A DNA stretch of 64,000 bases from Candidatus Adamsella avium (GTDB taxonomy: Bacteria > Cyanobacteriota > Vampirovibrionia > Gastranaerophilales > CAJFVJ01): positions 767,266 to 831,265 of the forward strand of contig CAJFVJ010000001.1 in NCBI GenBank assembly GCA_904420445.1. The letters are read 5' to 3'. Made by a program: the position numbers and the translations under genes. This document shows, in pieces, positions 35,874-44,813 of the stretch (the stretch's first letter is position 1; each line of letters starts with the position of its first letter). The notes beneath the pieces were generated by a model. The model made no database searches and was not told the DNA's origin. It was given only the letters and a program-made list of their open reading frames with translations.

Positions 35874-35916
35874 CCGTCTTTGATTTATTGATAAATAATC
35901 AATTTTTAGTAAATGG

Positions 35917-35934
35917 CGGGAACGACGAGGCTCG
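35917..35934. repeat. 18-bp duplicate of the tRNA-Asp 3' end, att-like
   Basis: CGGGAACGACGAGGCTCG is identical to 36105-36122, the 3' end of tRNA-Asp, in direct orientation 188 bp away. This is what integration and later loss of an element at a tRNA gene leaves behind. The 170 bp between contain no gene or further recognisable feature. Confidence 0.65.
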
Positions 35935-36070
35935 TGTCTTGCTCGGTCGCTTTTAACGGCAATTACGCATTTTGCTAATGTGTTTTCAACACAAACGCAA
36001 AAACGCTCCAGCCTCAGCTCCCTCGCGCAACTCGCGAATTTGACGAGTCCTCACCATTATCATTCCAATT

Positions 36071-36100
36071 AAAAAAGTCCTACTTTTGTAGGACTTTTTT
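36071..36100. terminator. Terminator of tRNA-Asp
   Basis: A 13-bp perfect stem (36071-36083 with 36088-36100) has a TTTT loop, As on the left and Ts on the right. It directly follows tRNA-Asp on the minus strand. Confidence 0.85.
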
Positions 36101-36104
36101 AATT

Positions 36105-36179
36105 CGGGAACGACGAGGCTCGAACTCGCGACCTCCTGCGTGACAGGCAGGCGCTCTAACCAGACTGAGCTACGCTCCC
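36105..36179 (-). tRNA. tRNA-Asp (GTC)
   Basis: A 75-nt cloverleaf on the minus strand. The acceptor GGGAGCG pairs with CGTTCCC (one G-T pair) and the discriminator is G, as usual for Asp. The anticodon stem CCTGC/GCAGG has a CTGTCAC loop, and the T-arm has TTCGAGC. CCA is not encoded. Confidence 0.95.
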
Positions 36180-36357
36180 ATTGCCTTTGTGAAATGATTA
36201 TAAAATACTCAAAAAATTTTTGCAACAAAATATTTTTTTTATTGAATAAAATCTGCTAATAACGGGTATAACAATAAATATATTAAAAATACATTATTTG
36301 TATGATGCCAAGCCTCTAAACGGGCTGTACACTTTGAATAGGGATATTCATAAATAA

Positions 36358-36388
36358 AAGAAGCTTTTTATAATAGGGATAGCTTCTT
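36358..36388 (+). promoter_or_regulatory. Leader hairpin ahead of the giant flagellin
   Basis: AAGAAGCT (36358-36365) pairs with AGCTTCTT (36381-36388) around an AT-rich loop, 38 bp before the start codon. No T-run follows. The rest of the gap 36180-36426 is AT-rich, with no clear sigma28 promoter. Confidence 0.35.
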
Positions 36389-36426
36389 CATAATCGTCAA
36401 TAAAGGAATATACAGGTGTATCGTCA

Positions 36427-39249
36427 ATGAATCAGATTAATCTGATACTTCAACGGAGTATTAGTCAGGCTAATAACAGAATAGAACAAACTCTTCAACG
36501 ACTTGCCACGGGTATGCGAATAAACTCGCCTGCTGATGACCCGACAGGGCTTGTTTTATCTTCAAATCTGAATTCTGAGATAAGAACACTCGCACAGGCA
36601 ATGCAAAATGCTCAGGACGGCATAAATTTGCTTCATACCGGCATTGACTCACTGCAAACGATGGAGTCAACGCTGCTGAAACTCAAAGAACTGACGGAAA
36701 AGGCTGCTAACGGGACTTATTCAGCTTCTGAACGCCAGGAAATGCAAAAACAGGCAAACGAGCTGCTGAAATCACTTTATACAACAAAAAACTCGACATC
36801 TTTCGGGCAAATAAACATCTTCGGCTCAAAACTCGGTTCTGCATCTGCTCCTTCAACACCATCTGTGGCGTCATATGTTAACTACGCTGCGTTTATGTAT
36901 AATACACCGTCATCAGTCGGCAGCGCCACAAATGACGGCAGCAGCTATGAACGCTATGAAATCAAAACAACCTCATCCTCAAAAACTCTATCTGCTTCAG
37001 CCCCTGCCTATGCCCCTTCAAGCACTCCTGCCTCCGCTCCTGTTTCTGCCACATCGAACACTTCTTCCTCCGAAATAGTTCTTATTAGGTCGGAACAGGA
37101 GTTCATCGACAAAATTGCGCAGGACGGGACGGGCACCGAAGGCAAAACCTATGTCCTCAACAATGACCTTGATTTCTCAACAATTTCAAACTATACAGCA
37201 AAAGAAAACTTCGCAGGAACCATCATCGGCAACGGTCATACCATCAAAAATCTGACCTCAGATCAGGGGCTTTTTGCATCAACAGCGGAATCCTCATCAA
37301 TCAGCGGTTTGACCCTGGACAACTTTATCATCACGGCATCAGGAGATTACACCGGCGCTCTGGTAGGTAACAACAGAGGTGATATCGACGATGTCCATGT
37401 CATCAACTCAACAATCAACGGCGGAAGCTATCAAAACATCGGAGGACTTGCCGGATATAGCTATAATGCATCAATCTCAAACAGCTCGTCTTCGGCAACG
37501 GTTTCTGGCGGTAATCATGTCGGCGGACTTGTCGGTTCAAACGATGCAACAATCACAAACAGCTACTCAACAGGAGATGTTACAGGAACGGAAGATGTTG
37601 GCGGTCTTGTCGGTTCCACTTCAGGAGATATTTCAAACAGCTACTCAACAGGAAATGTCAGCGGTACTGATAAAGTCGGAGGACTTGTCGGTAACCATAC
37701 CACAGGAAGTACTATTTCAAACAGCTATGCAACAGGAGATGTAACTGGAACTTCCTCAGTCGGCGGTCTTACAGGCGTGACTCTTCCATATGCGGTTATT
37801 GAAAACAGCTATGCAACAGGTACGGTAACAGGTACTGAATACGTAGGTGCTCTTGCCGGTCTTTATGGCGGTGTGATTACAAACTCTTTCTTCAATAAAG
37901 AAACAGCAGGTGTTTCATCTGCTGTCGGTTCAGGCTCATCTTACGGCGTAACAGGTCTGACAGGCTCGCAGTTCGCAACCTCAACTCCGTTTGTTAATGC
38001 AGGATGGGACGAAACAATCTGGGATTTCACGGTCGACGGTCCTCACCTCGCCTTGGAAAACTATGAACCTGCTCCGACAGAAATCCATATCACCTCAGCA
38101 CAGGAATTCATCGACAAAATTGCTCAGGATGGGACAGGCACAGCCGGAAGAACCTACATTCTCGACAATGACATTGATTTCTCAACAATCTCAAACTATG
38201 TTGCAAAAGAAAACTTCTCAGGAACCATCATCGGCAACGGTCATACCATCAAAAATTTGACCTCAGATCAGGTCAGTGATTTGACCCTCGAAAACTTTAC
38301 CATCACTGCGTCAGAAAATAATACCGGCGCACTCGTCGGAGTGAACAGAGGTGATATTGACGATGTCCATATCATCAACTCAACAATCGACGGCGGAAGT
38401 TATCAAAACATCGGAGGTCTTGCAGGTTCAAGCTCATCTGGAACAATCTCGAACAGCTCGTCTTCCGCAACGGTTTCCGGCGGTAATCGGGTCGGCGGTC
38501 TTGTCGGTTCAAGCTATGCAACAATCACAAACAGCTACTCAACAGGAGATGTTACAGGAACGGAAAAGGTCGGCGGTCTTGCCGGTTCCACTTCAGGAGA
38601 TATTTCAAACAGCTATTCAACGGGAGATGTTACTGGAGATGCATCTGTTGGCGGACTTGTCGGCATAGCAGGCTCAAGTTCAATTTCAAACAGTTATTCG
38701 ACAGGAACTGTTACAGGAACGACAGATGTTGGAGGTCTTGTCGGTCAATCTCAATATACGAATATAGTTGACAGCTATACAACATCGAATGTCAAAGGTT
38801 CTTCGTATACAGGTGCTTTTGTCGGCAGGCAAAACTACGGAACTATTACAAACTCTTTCTACAATAAAGAAACAGCAGGTGTTTCATCTGCTCTCGGCTC
38901 AGGCTCATCTTACGGCGTAACAGGTCTGACAGGCTCGCAGTTCGCAACCTCAACACCGTTTGTTAATGCAGGGTGGAGTGAAGCTGACTGGGATTTCACC
39001 GTCGACGGTCCTCACCTCGTCTGGGAAAACTATGAACCTGCAAGCTCTACAATCCACATCTCATCAGCACAGGAGTTCATCGACAAAATAGCTCAGGATG
39101 GGACAGGCACCGAAGGCAAAACCTATGTCCTCAACAATGACCTTGATTTCTCAACAATCTCAAACTATGTTGCAAAAGAAAACTTCTCAGGAACCATCAT
39201 CGGCAACGGTCATACCATCAAAAATTTGACCTCAGATCAGGGAAAATAA
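36427..39249 (+). CDS. Giant GLUG-repeat flagellin, N-terminal part (frame broken at 39246)
   Basis: This frame encodes 940 residues. Residues 1-140 are a typical flagellin N-terminal D0/D1 domain (ILQRSISQANNRIEQTLQRLATGMRINSPADDPTGLVLSSNL). After a Ser/Pro-rich linker (about 140-215) follow modules of a FIDKIAQDGTGT...IIGNGHTIKNLTS lead and GLUG-type repeats (VGGLVG...ISNSYSTGDVTGT), about 12 in this part. GLUG repeats occur in secreted adhesins. The frame ends at TAA 39247-39249. Reading continues correctly one frame over at 39246 as ENNTGALVGVNRGDIDD. Relative to the matching place in the second module (about 38272), 41 nt are missing. The broken gene may be real, phase-variable, or an assembly collapse of near-identical repeats. 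Confidence 0.9.
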   Translation: MNQINLILQRSISQANNRIEQTLQRLATGMRINSPADDPTGLVLSSNLNSEIRTLAQAMQNAQDGINLLHTGIDSLQTMESTLLKLKELTEKAANGTYSASERQEMQKQANELLKSLYTTKNSTSFGQINIFGSKLGSASAPSTPSVASYVNYAAFMYNTPSSVGSATNDGSSYERYEIKTTSSSKTLSASAPAYAPSSTPASAPVSATSNTSSSEIVLIRSEQEFIDKIAQDGTGTEGKTYVLNNDLDFSTISNYTAKENFAGTIIGNGHTIKNLTSDQGLFASTAESSSISGLTLDNFIITASGDYTGALVGNNRGDIDDVHVINSTINGGSYQNIGGLAGYSYNASISNSSSSATVSGGNHVGGLVGSNDATITNSYSTGDVTGTEDVGGLVGSTSGDISNSYSTGNVSGTDKVGGLVGNHTTGSTISNSYATGDVTGTSSVGGLTGVTLPYAVIENSYATGTVTGTEYVGALAGLYGGVITNSFFNKETAGVSSAVGSGSSYGVTGLTGSQFATSTPFVNAGWDETIWDFTVDGPHLALENYEPAPTEIHITSAQEFIDKIAQDGTGTAGRTYILDNDIDFSTISNYVAKENFSGTIIGNGHTIKNLTSDQVSDLTLENFTITASENNTGALVGVNRGDIDDVHIINSTIDGGSYQNIGGLAGSSSSGTISNSSSSATVSGGNRVGGLVGSSYATITNSYSTGDVTGTEKVGGLAGSTSGDISNSYSTGDVTGDASVGGLVGIAGSSSISNSYSTGTVTGTTDVGGLVGQSQYTNIVDSYTTSNVKGSSYTGAFVGRQNYGTITNSFYNKETAGVSSALGSGSSYGVTGLTGSQFATSTPFVNAGWSEADWDFTVDGPHLVWENYEPASSTIHISSAQEFIDKIAQDGTGTEGKTYVLNNDLDFSTISNYVAKENFSGTIIGNGHTIKNLTSDQGK

Positions 39250-41800
39250 TACCGGCGCACTCGTCGGAGTGAACAGAGGTGATATCGACGATGTCCATGT
39301 CATCAACGCAACAATCAACGGCGGAAGTTATCAAGACATCGGAGGACTCATCGGAAACAATCAATCAGGGGATATTTCAAATTCATCTGCTGATGTAACC
39401 ATTACCGGAGATGGAGGAATGTACGGCGGTCTTGTAGGACAGGTTGTTAACGGAACAATCACAAACAGCAGTTCATCAGGCAGTATATCAGGTAATAGCG
39501 TCGTTGGCGGGCTAATCGGCGACTTCTCATCAGGAGGATCCGCATCAATTACAAATTCTTATTCAACGGCAGATGTGACAGGTAATACTGCTGTCGGCGG
39601 ATTTATCGGTTATATGAGTATCGGCGGCGGAAGCGTTTCGGATTCTTATTCATCAGGTAATGTCAACGGAAATTCTTCTGCAGAAAACATCGGCGGTTTT
39701 GTCGGAGATATGAACTCAGGAACCCTCACGAATGTCTATGCCTATGGAGAAGTGAATACTGACAGCACCAATAACGTCGGAGGTTTTGCAGGAAAAATAA
39801 CAAGCGGAAACATTACAAACAGCTTCTGGAACACGACGGCAGCAGGAACAACAGCTGTCGGAAACGGCTCATCATCAGGTATGACAGGGCTGAGCGAAAA
39901 AGAATTCTCTGCTCATAATTTTGCTGCTGACGGATGGGACACTTCCATCTGGGACTTCAATGAAGACAGACCTCATTTGAAAACCGAAAACTACCTCCCC
40001 CCGACGGCAGGCGGAACAGGTGTCGGTCAAATTAGCGCAGAAGAAGCCGAACAGCTCGGATATATTTTGATATGGAATTTCAATGATTTTATCGATAAAA
40101 TAGCTCAGGACGGATCTGGCACTGCAGGCAAGACATATATTCTTATGAATGATATAAATATGTCTTCGTTGTCGGATTATAAGGCAAAAGAAAACTTCGC
40201 AGGAACTTTCCTCGGCAACGGCTATACAATCAAAAATCTTACATCAGGCGGAGGGTTGTTCTCCTCGACAACCGCTGACGCCGAGATAAAAGATGTTACC
40301 CTTGATAATTTCAATGTTGAAGCAAATGCCTCAAATACAGGTATTTTGGTTAATACAAACGCAGGAAATATCGAGAATGTTAAGATTACAAACTCAAATA
40401 TCACAACCGGTAATGCTGCTATTCTTTTTTCATCTGTCGGAGGTCTTGCAGGCACAAGCTCTGGAACAATCTCGAACAGCTCTGTTGATGTTGATATAGA
40501 CGGCGCTTTTGATGCAGTAGGCGGTCTTATCGGACATAATACCGGAACAATCACAGACAGCTTGACTTCTGGGACTATAACAGGAGTAAAAAATTATCAG
40601 GTCGGAGGTCTTGTCGGCGAAAACGACGGAACTATCTCAGGAAGCTCTTCAACAGTTGATGTAGAAGGACATACAAATATCGGCGGTCTTGTCGGTTTGA
40701 ACAACTCGGGTACAATTTCTGACAGTCATGCAGAGGGCAGTGTCAGCGGAAACAGCGCAGGCGGCTTAATCGGAAATAACAACGGCGGCACAATCGACAA
40801 CAGTTATGCAACCGGAAATGTCGAAGGCAACGATAAAACAGGTGGTCTTATCGGTGTGAACTCAGGAACAATCACTGACAGCCATGCGGAAGGAGATGTC
40901 ACAGGAACTGAAAACACCGGAGGACTGATAGGTCAAAACAGTGGAAGCACTTCAACAATTACAAACAGCTATGCAACAGGAAATGTTGAAGGAACTGAAA
41001 ACACTGGAGGACTTATAGGTCTGAACAACTATGCAACAATCACCGGAAGTTATGCTGAAGGCAGTGTCAACGGCAAAACCAATACGGGCGGTCTGATAGG
41101 AAGAAACATCGCAGGTACAATCTCAAACAGCCATGCAACAGGCAGAGTTGAATCCAGCGGAGAGAACACAGGCGGGCTTGTCGGATGGAACAACGGAGCA
41201 GGAATTATCACAAACAGTTATGCCGCAGGAAATGTCGAAGGTCGTGATAAGTCAGGCGGTCTTGTCGGCAGCAATGAAGGCAGCACAATCGAAAACAGCT
41301 ACGCAACAGGAAATGTCAACCAGACAAATGTTATGACATCTATCATCGGCGGACTTGTCGGTTATAACTCTGGGACAATCACAGGCAGCCATGCAGAAGG
41401 CAATGTTTCTGGACAAATCGGTGTCGGCGGTCTTGTCGGTCAACACAGCAGCGGAAGTATCACAGGAAGTTATGCGACAGGTGATATTTTTGGTCAAACA
41501 AATGTCGGAGGTTTTGCAGGATATAACAACGGAATAATTGAAAACGGCTATGCCACCGGTGATGTTGAAGGAAGTGACAACGCAGGCGGATTTGCAGGCG
41601 TAAATTACGGTACAATCACCGGCAGCTATGCAGAAGGCGCTGTTTCCGGTTATAGCGCTATCGGCGGATTTGTCGGAGTTAATTCAACAACAGCCAGCGG
41701 CAACGGAGAAATATCTGACAGCTATTCAATCGGAACCGTTACTGGAATTGCCGGCGGCAGCGGAAATATCGGCGGATTTGTCGGTAATATGACATACGGT
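37093..41800 (+). repeat. Four tandem ~1-kb adhesin modules within the giant flagellin
   Basis: The module-start sequence encoding FIDKIAQDG recurs at about 37102, 38107, 39076 and 40088, at spacings of 1005, 969 and 1012 bp. Modules 1-3 share long stretches of near-identical DNA, such as the segment coding for GTIIGNGHTIKNLTSDQ. Module 4 is more diverged and carries a longer GLUG stretch. Within modules, short units of about 60-100 bp code for single GLUG repeats. Confidence 0.85.
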
Positions 41801-42784
41801 ACCTTTACAAACGTCTATTCCTACGGTGCGGTGAACTCAAGTGCTACAAACACCGGAGGATTTGCAGGAACAATAACCGGCGGAAGCGTTGCAAACAGCT
41901 TCTGGAATACGACGACAGCAGGAATGACCGGTGTTAGCAGCGGAGCATCAACAGGTCTGACCGGACTTACGACACAAGATTTTATGAATATGAACAATTT
42001 TGTCGGAGCAGGCTGGAATGACACAATTTGGAATTTGACACAGGGGAACCCGAGACCTCATCTTGAATGGGAAAATTATGTCGGTCCCGGAGTTGACCCG
42101 GGAGATGAAGGCGACCCTGACTTTGACGGATATCCTGACACCCCTGGCAGCGGAGGTCAAAGCGGTTCTTATCCGACAGACCCCGGGAATAATGATGCTA
42201 AAACGGAAGTCGTGCTGCAAATAGGCACTGATAATGATGAATCTTCACGGTGGACAATTGATACAAGTCTTGATTTTGACGATATCTGGATAAATTTATC
42301 AAACAGCGATACAGCAAGAATAAGTCTTGAGTCGATTGATAATGCGCTTGCAACTGTCCGTGAGAAAATAGCTTCTTTCTCTACAACAGCAGATATTCTT
42401 AAGTCTTCTATCGAAACAAGCGAGGCGAAGTCTGAAAATCTTGAGGCTGCAAAGTCAACAATTCTTGATGCGGATATTGCAGCTGAAATGGTTGAGCTGA
42501 TGAAGGCAAAACGGCAATTTGAATTGAGCAACACTATGCTGATACAGGCAGGGAATATTCAATATAATCAGGCTATGGCGTTGATAGAAGGATTGAATTT
42601 TGCTTCATCAGGACAGGAAGTTCAGAATTCGCTGAATAATATTCAACGCAACGGAAGAGAACATCAATCAATTTTGAATTCAATACAAAATAACAATATT
42701 TATCACCAGAGTATTCTTGATGTTGTTGCCGATAACAACGCAAAAAACAATATTATGCTGAAAATGATTAATAAGTATAAATAA
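39246..42784 (+). CDS. Giant GLUG-repeat flagellin, C-terminal part (continues the broken frame)
   Basis: From the frameshift onward about 1,175 residues are coded. The first possible start is GTG 39269, without ribosome binding site, so independent translation is doubtful. About 24 further GLUG-type repeats (GGLIG, GGLVG, GGFVG cores) run to near codon 900. An Asp/Pro/Gly linker (GVDPGDEGDPDFDGYPD) and a flagellin C-terminal D1/D0 domain (KSENLEAAKSTILDADIAAEMVELMKAKRQFELSNTMLIQAGNIQYNQAMALI) follow. About 65 residues (FASSGQEVQNSLNNIQRNGREHQ...NKYK) extend beyond the point where flagellins normally end. If joined with the first part the protein would have about 2,115 residues. The next flagellin starts 16 bp later. 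Confidence 0.85.
42728..42735 (+). promoter_or_regulatory. Possible internal sigma28 -10 element for the second flagellin
   Basis: GCCGATAA is a perfect FliA -10 sequence, 65 bp ahead of the next flagellin start and inside the 3' end of the giant gene. The matching -35 is poor (CAGAGTAT, 13 bp upstream). Confidence 0.45.
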
Positions 42785-42800
42785 TAAGGATGGTCGTCGT

Positions 42801-43616
42801 ATGAGTAATATAAATATTGATTCTATTTTGCAGAGAAGTTTGTCGAAAGCGAACAAACAGATTAATACATCGCTTGAGCGTCTTGCAACGGGATTGAAGA
42901 TAAACAATGCAGGTGATGATGCAGCCGGGCTTGCTCTGTCAACTGGAATGAATACCAGAATACGCGGATTAAATCAAGCAAACAGCAATATTCAAACAGG
43001 AATAAATGTCCTGTCTATAGCAGGTGATTCCCTCAATTCCATCAGCTCATCATTGCAGAAACTCAAAGACCTGTCTGTTCAGGCTGCGAACGGTCTTTAT
43101 TCTGATTCTGAAAGAGCTGTTTTGCAGGCAGAAGCTGACCAGATAATCGAACATATAAAACAAACCAAAGATTCGACAAAATTTAATGACATAAAGCTTT
43201 TGGGCGATTCCACCTCTCAAAGTGCGGAGATAGTCCTTCAAATAGGCGACTCAACGGAGTCATCGTCGAGCATTACACTTGATACATCTCTTGATATTAC
43301 TGATATAAGTGTTGATTTGTCATCAGGTGAAGCCTCAAGAGAGAGTATAGACAAAATTGAAGCTCTCTTAGGCGAGGTTAATGATAAAATAGCTTACGTC
43401 GGAGCAAATTCGAATATCCTCGAGTCAATTGTCGGGTCGAATGAAATAAAAATAGAAAATCTATCCGATGCAAAGTCAATAATCATGGATACCGATATCG
43501 CAAAAGAAACGTCAAATCTCGTGCATAATCAAATTCTTGCAGATGCAACAACTGCTTTGATGACACAGAACAGCAATAATGAATATCAGCTTATGCGCAT
43601 ATTGATAGGTTTTTAA
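42801..43616 (+). CDS. Flagellin, short
   Basis: This 271-residue protein has a complete N-terminal domain (ILQRSLSKANKQINTSLERLATGLKINNAGDDAAGLALS), a short variable part (about 140-185) and a C-terminal domain (SDAKSIIMDTDIAKETSNLVHNQILADATTALMTQNSN). The two ends resemble those of the giant flagellin more than those of the minus-strand flagellin, including the EIVLQIG and TLDTSLDITDI segments. It probably arose by duplication of the giant gene's end domains, or the reverse. It forms filament subunits outside the cell. Confidence 0.95.
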   Translation: MSNINIDSILQRSLSKANKQINTSLERLATGLKINNAGDDAAGLALSTGMNTRIRGLNQANSNIQTGINVLSIAGDSLNSISSSLQKLKDLSVQAANGLYSDSERAVLQAEADQIIEHIKQTKDSTKFNDIKLLGDSTSQSAEIVLQIGDSTESSSSITLDTSLDITDISVDLSSGEASRESIDKIEALLGEVNDKIAYVGANSNILESIVGSNEIKIENLSDAKSIIMDTDIAKETSNLVHNQILADATTALMTQNSNNEYQLMRILIGF

Positions 43617-43627
43617 AAAAACAAAAT

Positions 43628-43648
43628 AAAAAGCCGGCATAAGCCGGC
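43628..43648 (-). terminator. Terminator of the minus-strand flagellin
   Basis: GCCGGC (43633-43638 and 43643-43648) forms a 6-bp GC stem with a 4-nt loop. On the minus strand TTTTTATTTT follows, so it mainly ends the minus-strand flagellin transcript. Confidence 0.7.
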
Positions 43649-43695
43649 GTAATATAAGGAGAGTATATGTAGGGGGTTAAGGATTAATTAACCGC

Positions 43696-44547
43696 CTATT
43701 GTAATAATGTTAGAGCTATTGCTGGAAGTTGATTTACCTGTGCAAGTACTGAGGCTGCTGCCTGTTGACGAACCTGCTGGGTTGTCATATTTGCCGTTTC
43801 TTCAGCAATATCCGTATCTATAATTCTTGAGTTAGCTTCTGTTATGTTTTGAGTCATAACATCCAGATTTTGGAGGTTAGCTTCCAATCTGTTTTGCATA
43901 GCACCGATTTGGGCGCCTGCTGTAGTCAATTTTGTGAGGGCTTCATCAAGAGTGTCAAGGTAGTTTCTGATGATATCAGGTGTCCAGTTACCGCCGCTTA
44001 CGGTGTTTTTATCGAGTGCAATGCCAAGTACTGTTGCATTTACTGTCGGCAAAGCACGTCCTAAGTCGATAGTGTTTGTGCTCAATTCGCTGTTTGCACC
44101 GATTTGAAGAATCAAGTGTTCTGTTTCCCCTGTCAAAAGAGGAGTATCATTGAATTTTGTGATTTTTGCCTGCTGGTTGATGTCTTCCAATCTTTCAAAA
44201 ATTTCTGTCAGAATCATACTTCTTTCTGAACTAGAATAAACGCCGTTAGCAGCCTGAACGCAGAGTTCTCTGATACGTTGGATGTGGTCGCTTATACCAC
44301 CGAGTGAGTCTGCTGCAATGTTGATAGCATTCAATCCGTCCTGACAGTTTCTTTCAGCCATGGAATAACCGCTGATTTGACCTTGCAATGCTTCTGAAAT
44401 TGATAAGCCTGCCGCATCATCGCCGGCTCTGTTAATTCTTAATCCTGTTGACAAACGTTCATAGGTTTTCGTCAAAAGATTTGTACTGTTAGTCAAATGC
44501 CTTTGAGAAACCAGAGATGCTGTGTTTGAATTGATAGTAATTGGCAT
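43696..44547 (-). CDS. fliC: Flagellin, canonical
   Basis: This 283-residue flagellin has the normal start MPITINSNTASLVSQRHLTNSTNLLTKTYERLSTGLRINRAGDDAAGLSIS and ends ITEANSRIIDTDIAEETANMTTQQVRQQAAASVLAQVNQLPAIALTLLQ. It lacks a large variable D2/D3 region. A strong ribosome binding site (AAGGAGAG) and a sigma28-type promoter precede it, suggesting it is the main filament protein. Confidence 0.95.
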   Translation of the reverse strand: MPITINSNTASLVSQRHLTNSTNLLTKTYERLSTGLRINRAGDDAAGLSISEALQGQISGYSMAERNCQDGLNAINIAADSLGGISDHIQRIRELCVQAANGVYSSSERSMILTEIFERLEDINQQAKITKFNDTPLLTGETEHLILQIGANSELSTNTIDLGRALPTVNATVLGIALDKNTVSGGNWTPDIIRNYLDTLDEALTKLTTAGAQIGAMQNRLEANLQNLDVMTQNITEANSRIIDTDIAEETANMTTQQVRQQAAASVLAQVNQLPAIALTLLQ

Positions 44548-44632
44548 GTTTCTACTCTCCTTAATTTTTATTACTTATCTAAATTCTGATTTCAGAGTTG
44601 ATGTTTCTCTTTTAATCAACTCACATATTTTT

Positions 44633-44659
44633 TTATCGAACCAAAGTTTACATTCTTTA
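44633..44659 (-). promoter_or_regulatory. Sigma28-type promoter of the canonical flagellin
   Basis: On the minus strand TAAAGAAT (44652-44659), 11 bp, then TTCGATAA (44633-44640) matches TAAAGTTT-N11-GCCGATAA at 12 of 16 positions. It lies about 85 bp from the flagellin start. Confidence 0.7.
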
Positions 44660-44813
44660 ATACTTTAGTTTTACAAAAACAAATTTTTAGATGACAAAAA
44701 GTCAATAATAACAAACTTTTTGGGTGTATTTAATTCTGTTTTTTCAAATCATCCGAATGGAGTAGACAATCTTTTTTTAATTTATAATTAAAAAAGATAA
44801 AGAAGGAGAAAAG

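Noticed and set aside
35986-36228. 80-codon minus-strand frame across the tRNA-Asp gene
   Set aside because: It is translated through a tRNA and its terminator and has no start signal or family resemblance.
36317-36346. Possible sigma28 promoter for the giant flagellin (TAAACGGG ... GGGATA)
   Set aside because: Spacing and -10 sequence do not fit the consensus, so it was left uncalled.
36875-38668. Several Gln/Ser/Thr-rich open frames on the plus strand overlapping the giant flagellin
   Set aside because: They are alternative-frame readings of the same repeats with odd composition and no ribosome binding sites.
37093-41800. Dense short direct repeats that could suggest a CRISPR array or minisatellite
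   Set aside because: The repeats stay in frame with a long open reading frame, vary in length, have no constant spacer pattern and code for GLUG-type protein repeats. No cas genes are present.
43660-43672. Ribosome binding site AAGGAG followed by ATG and immediate TAG
   Set aside because: It is not a gene. It may be a leftover of a deleted flagellin start, but nothing downstream supports that.
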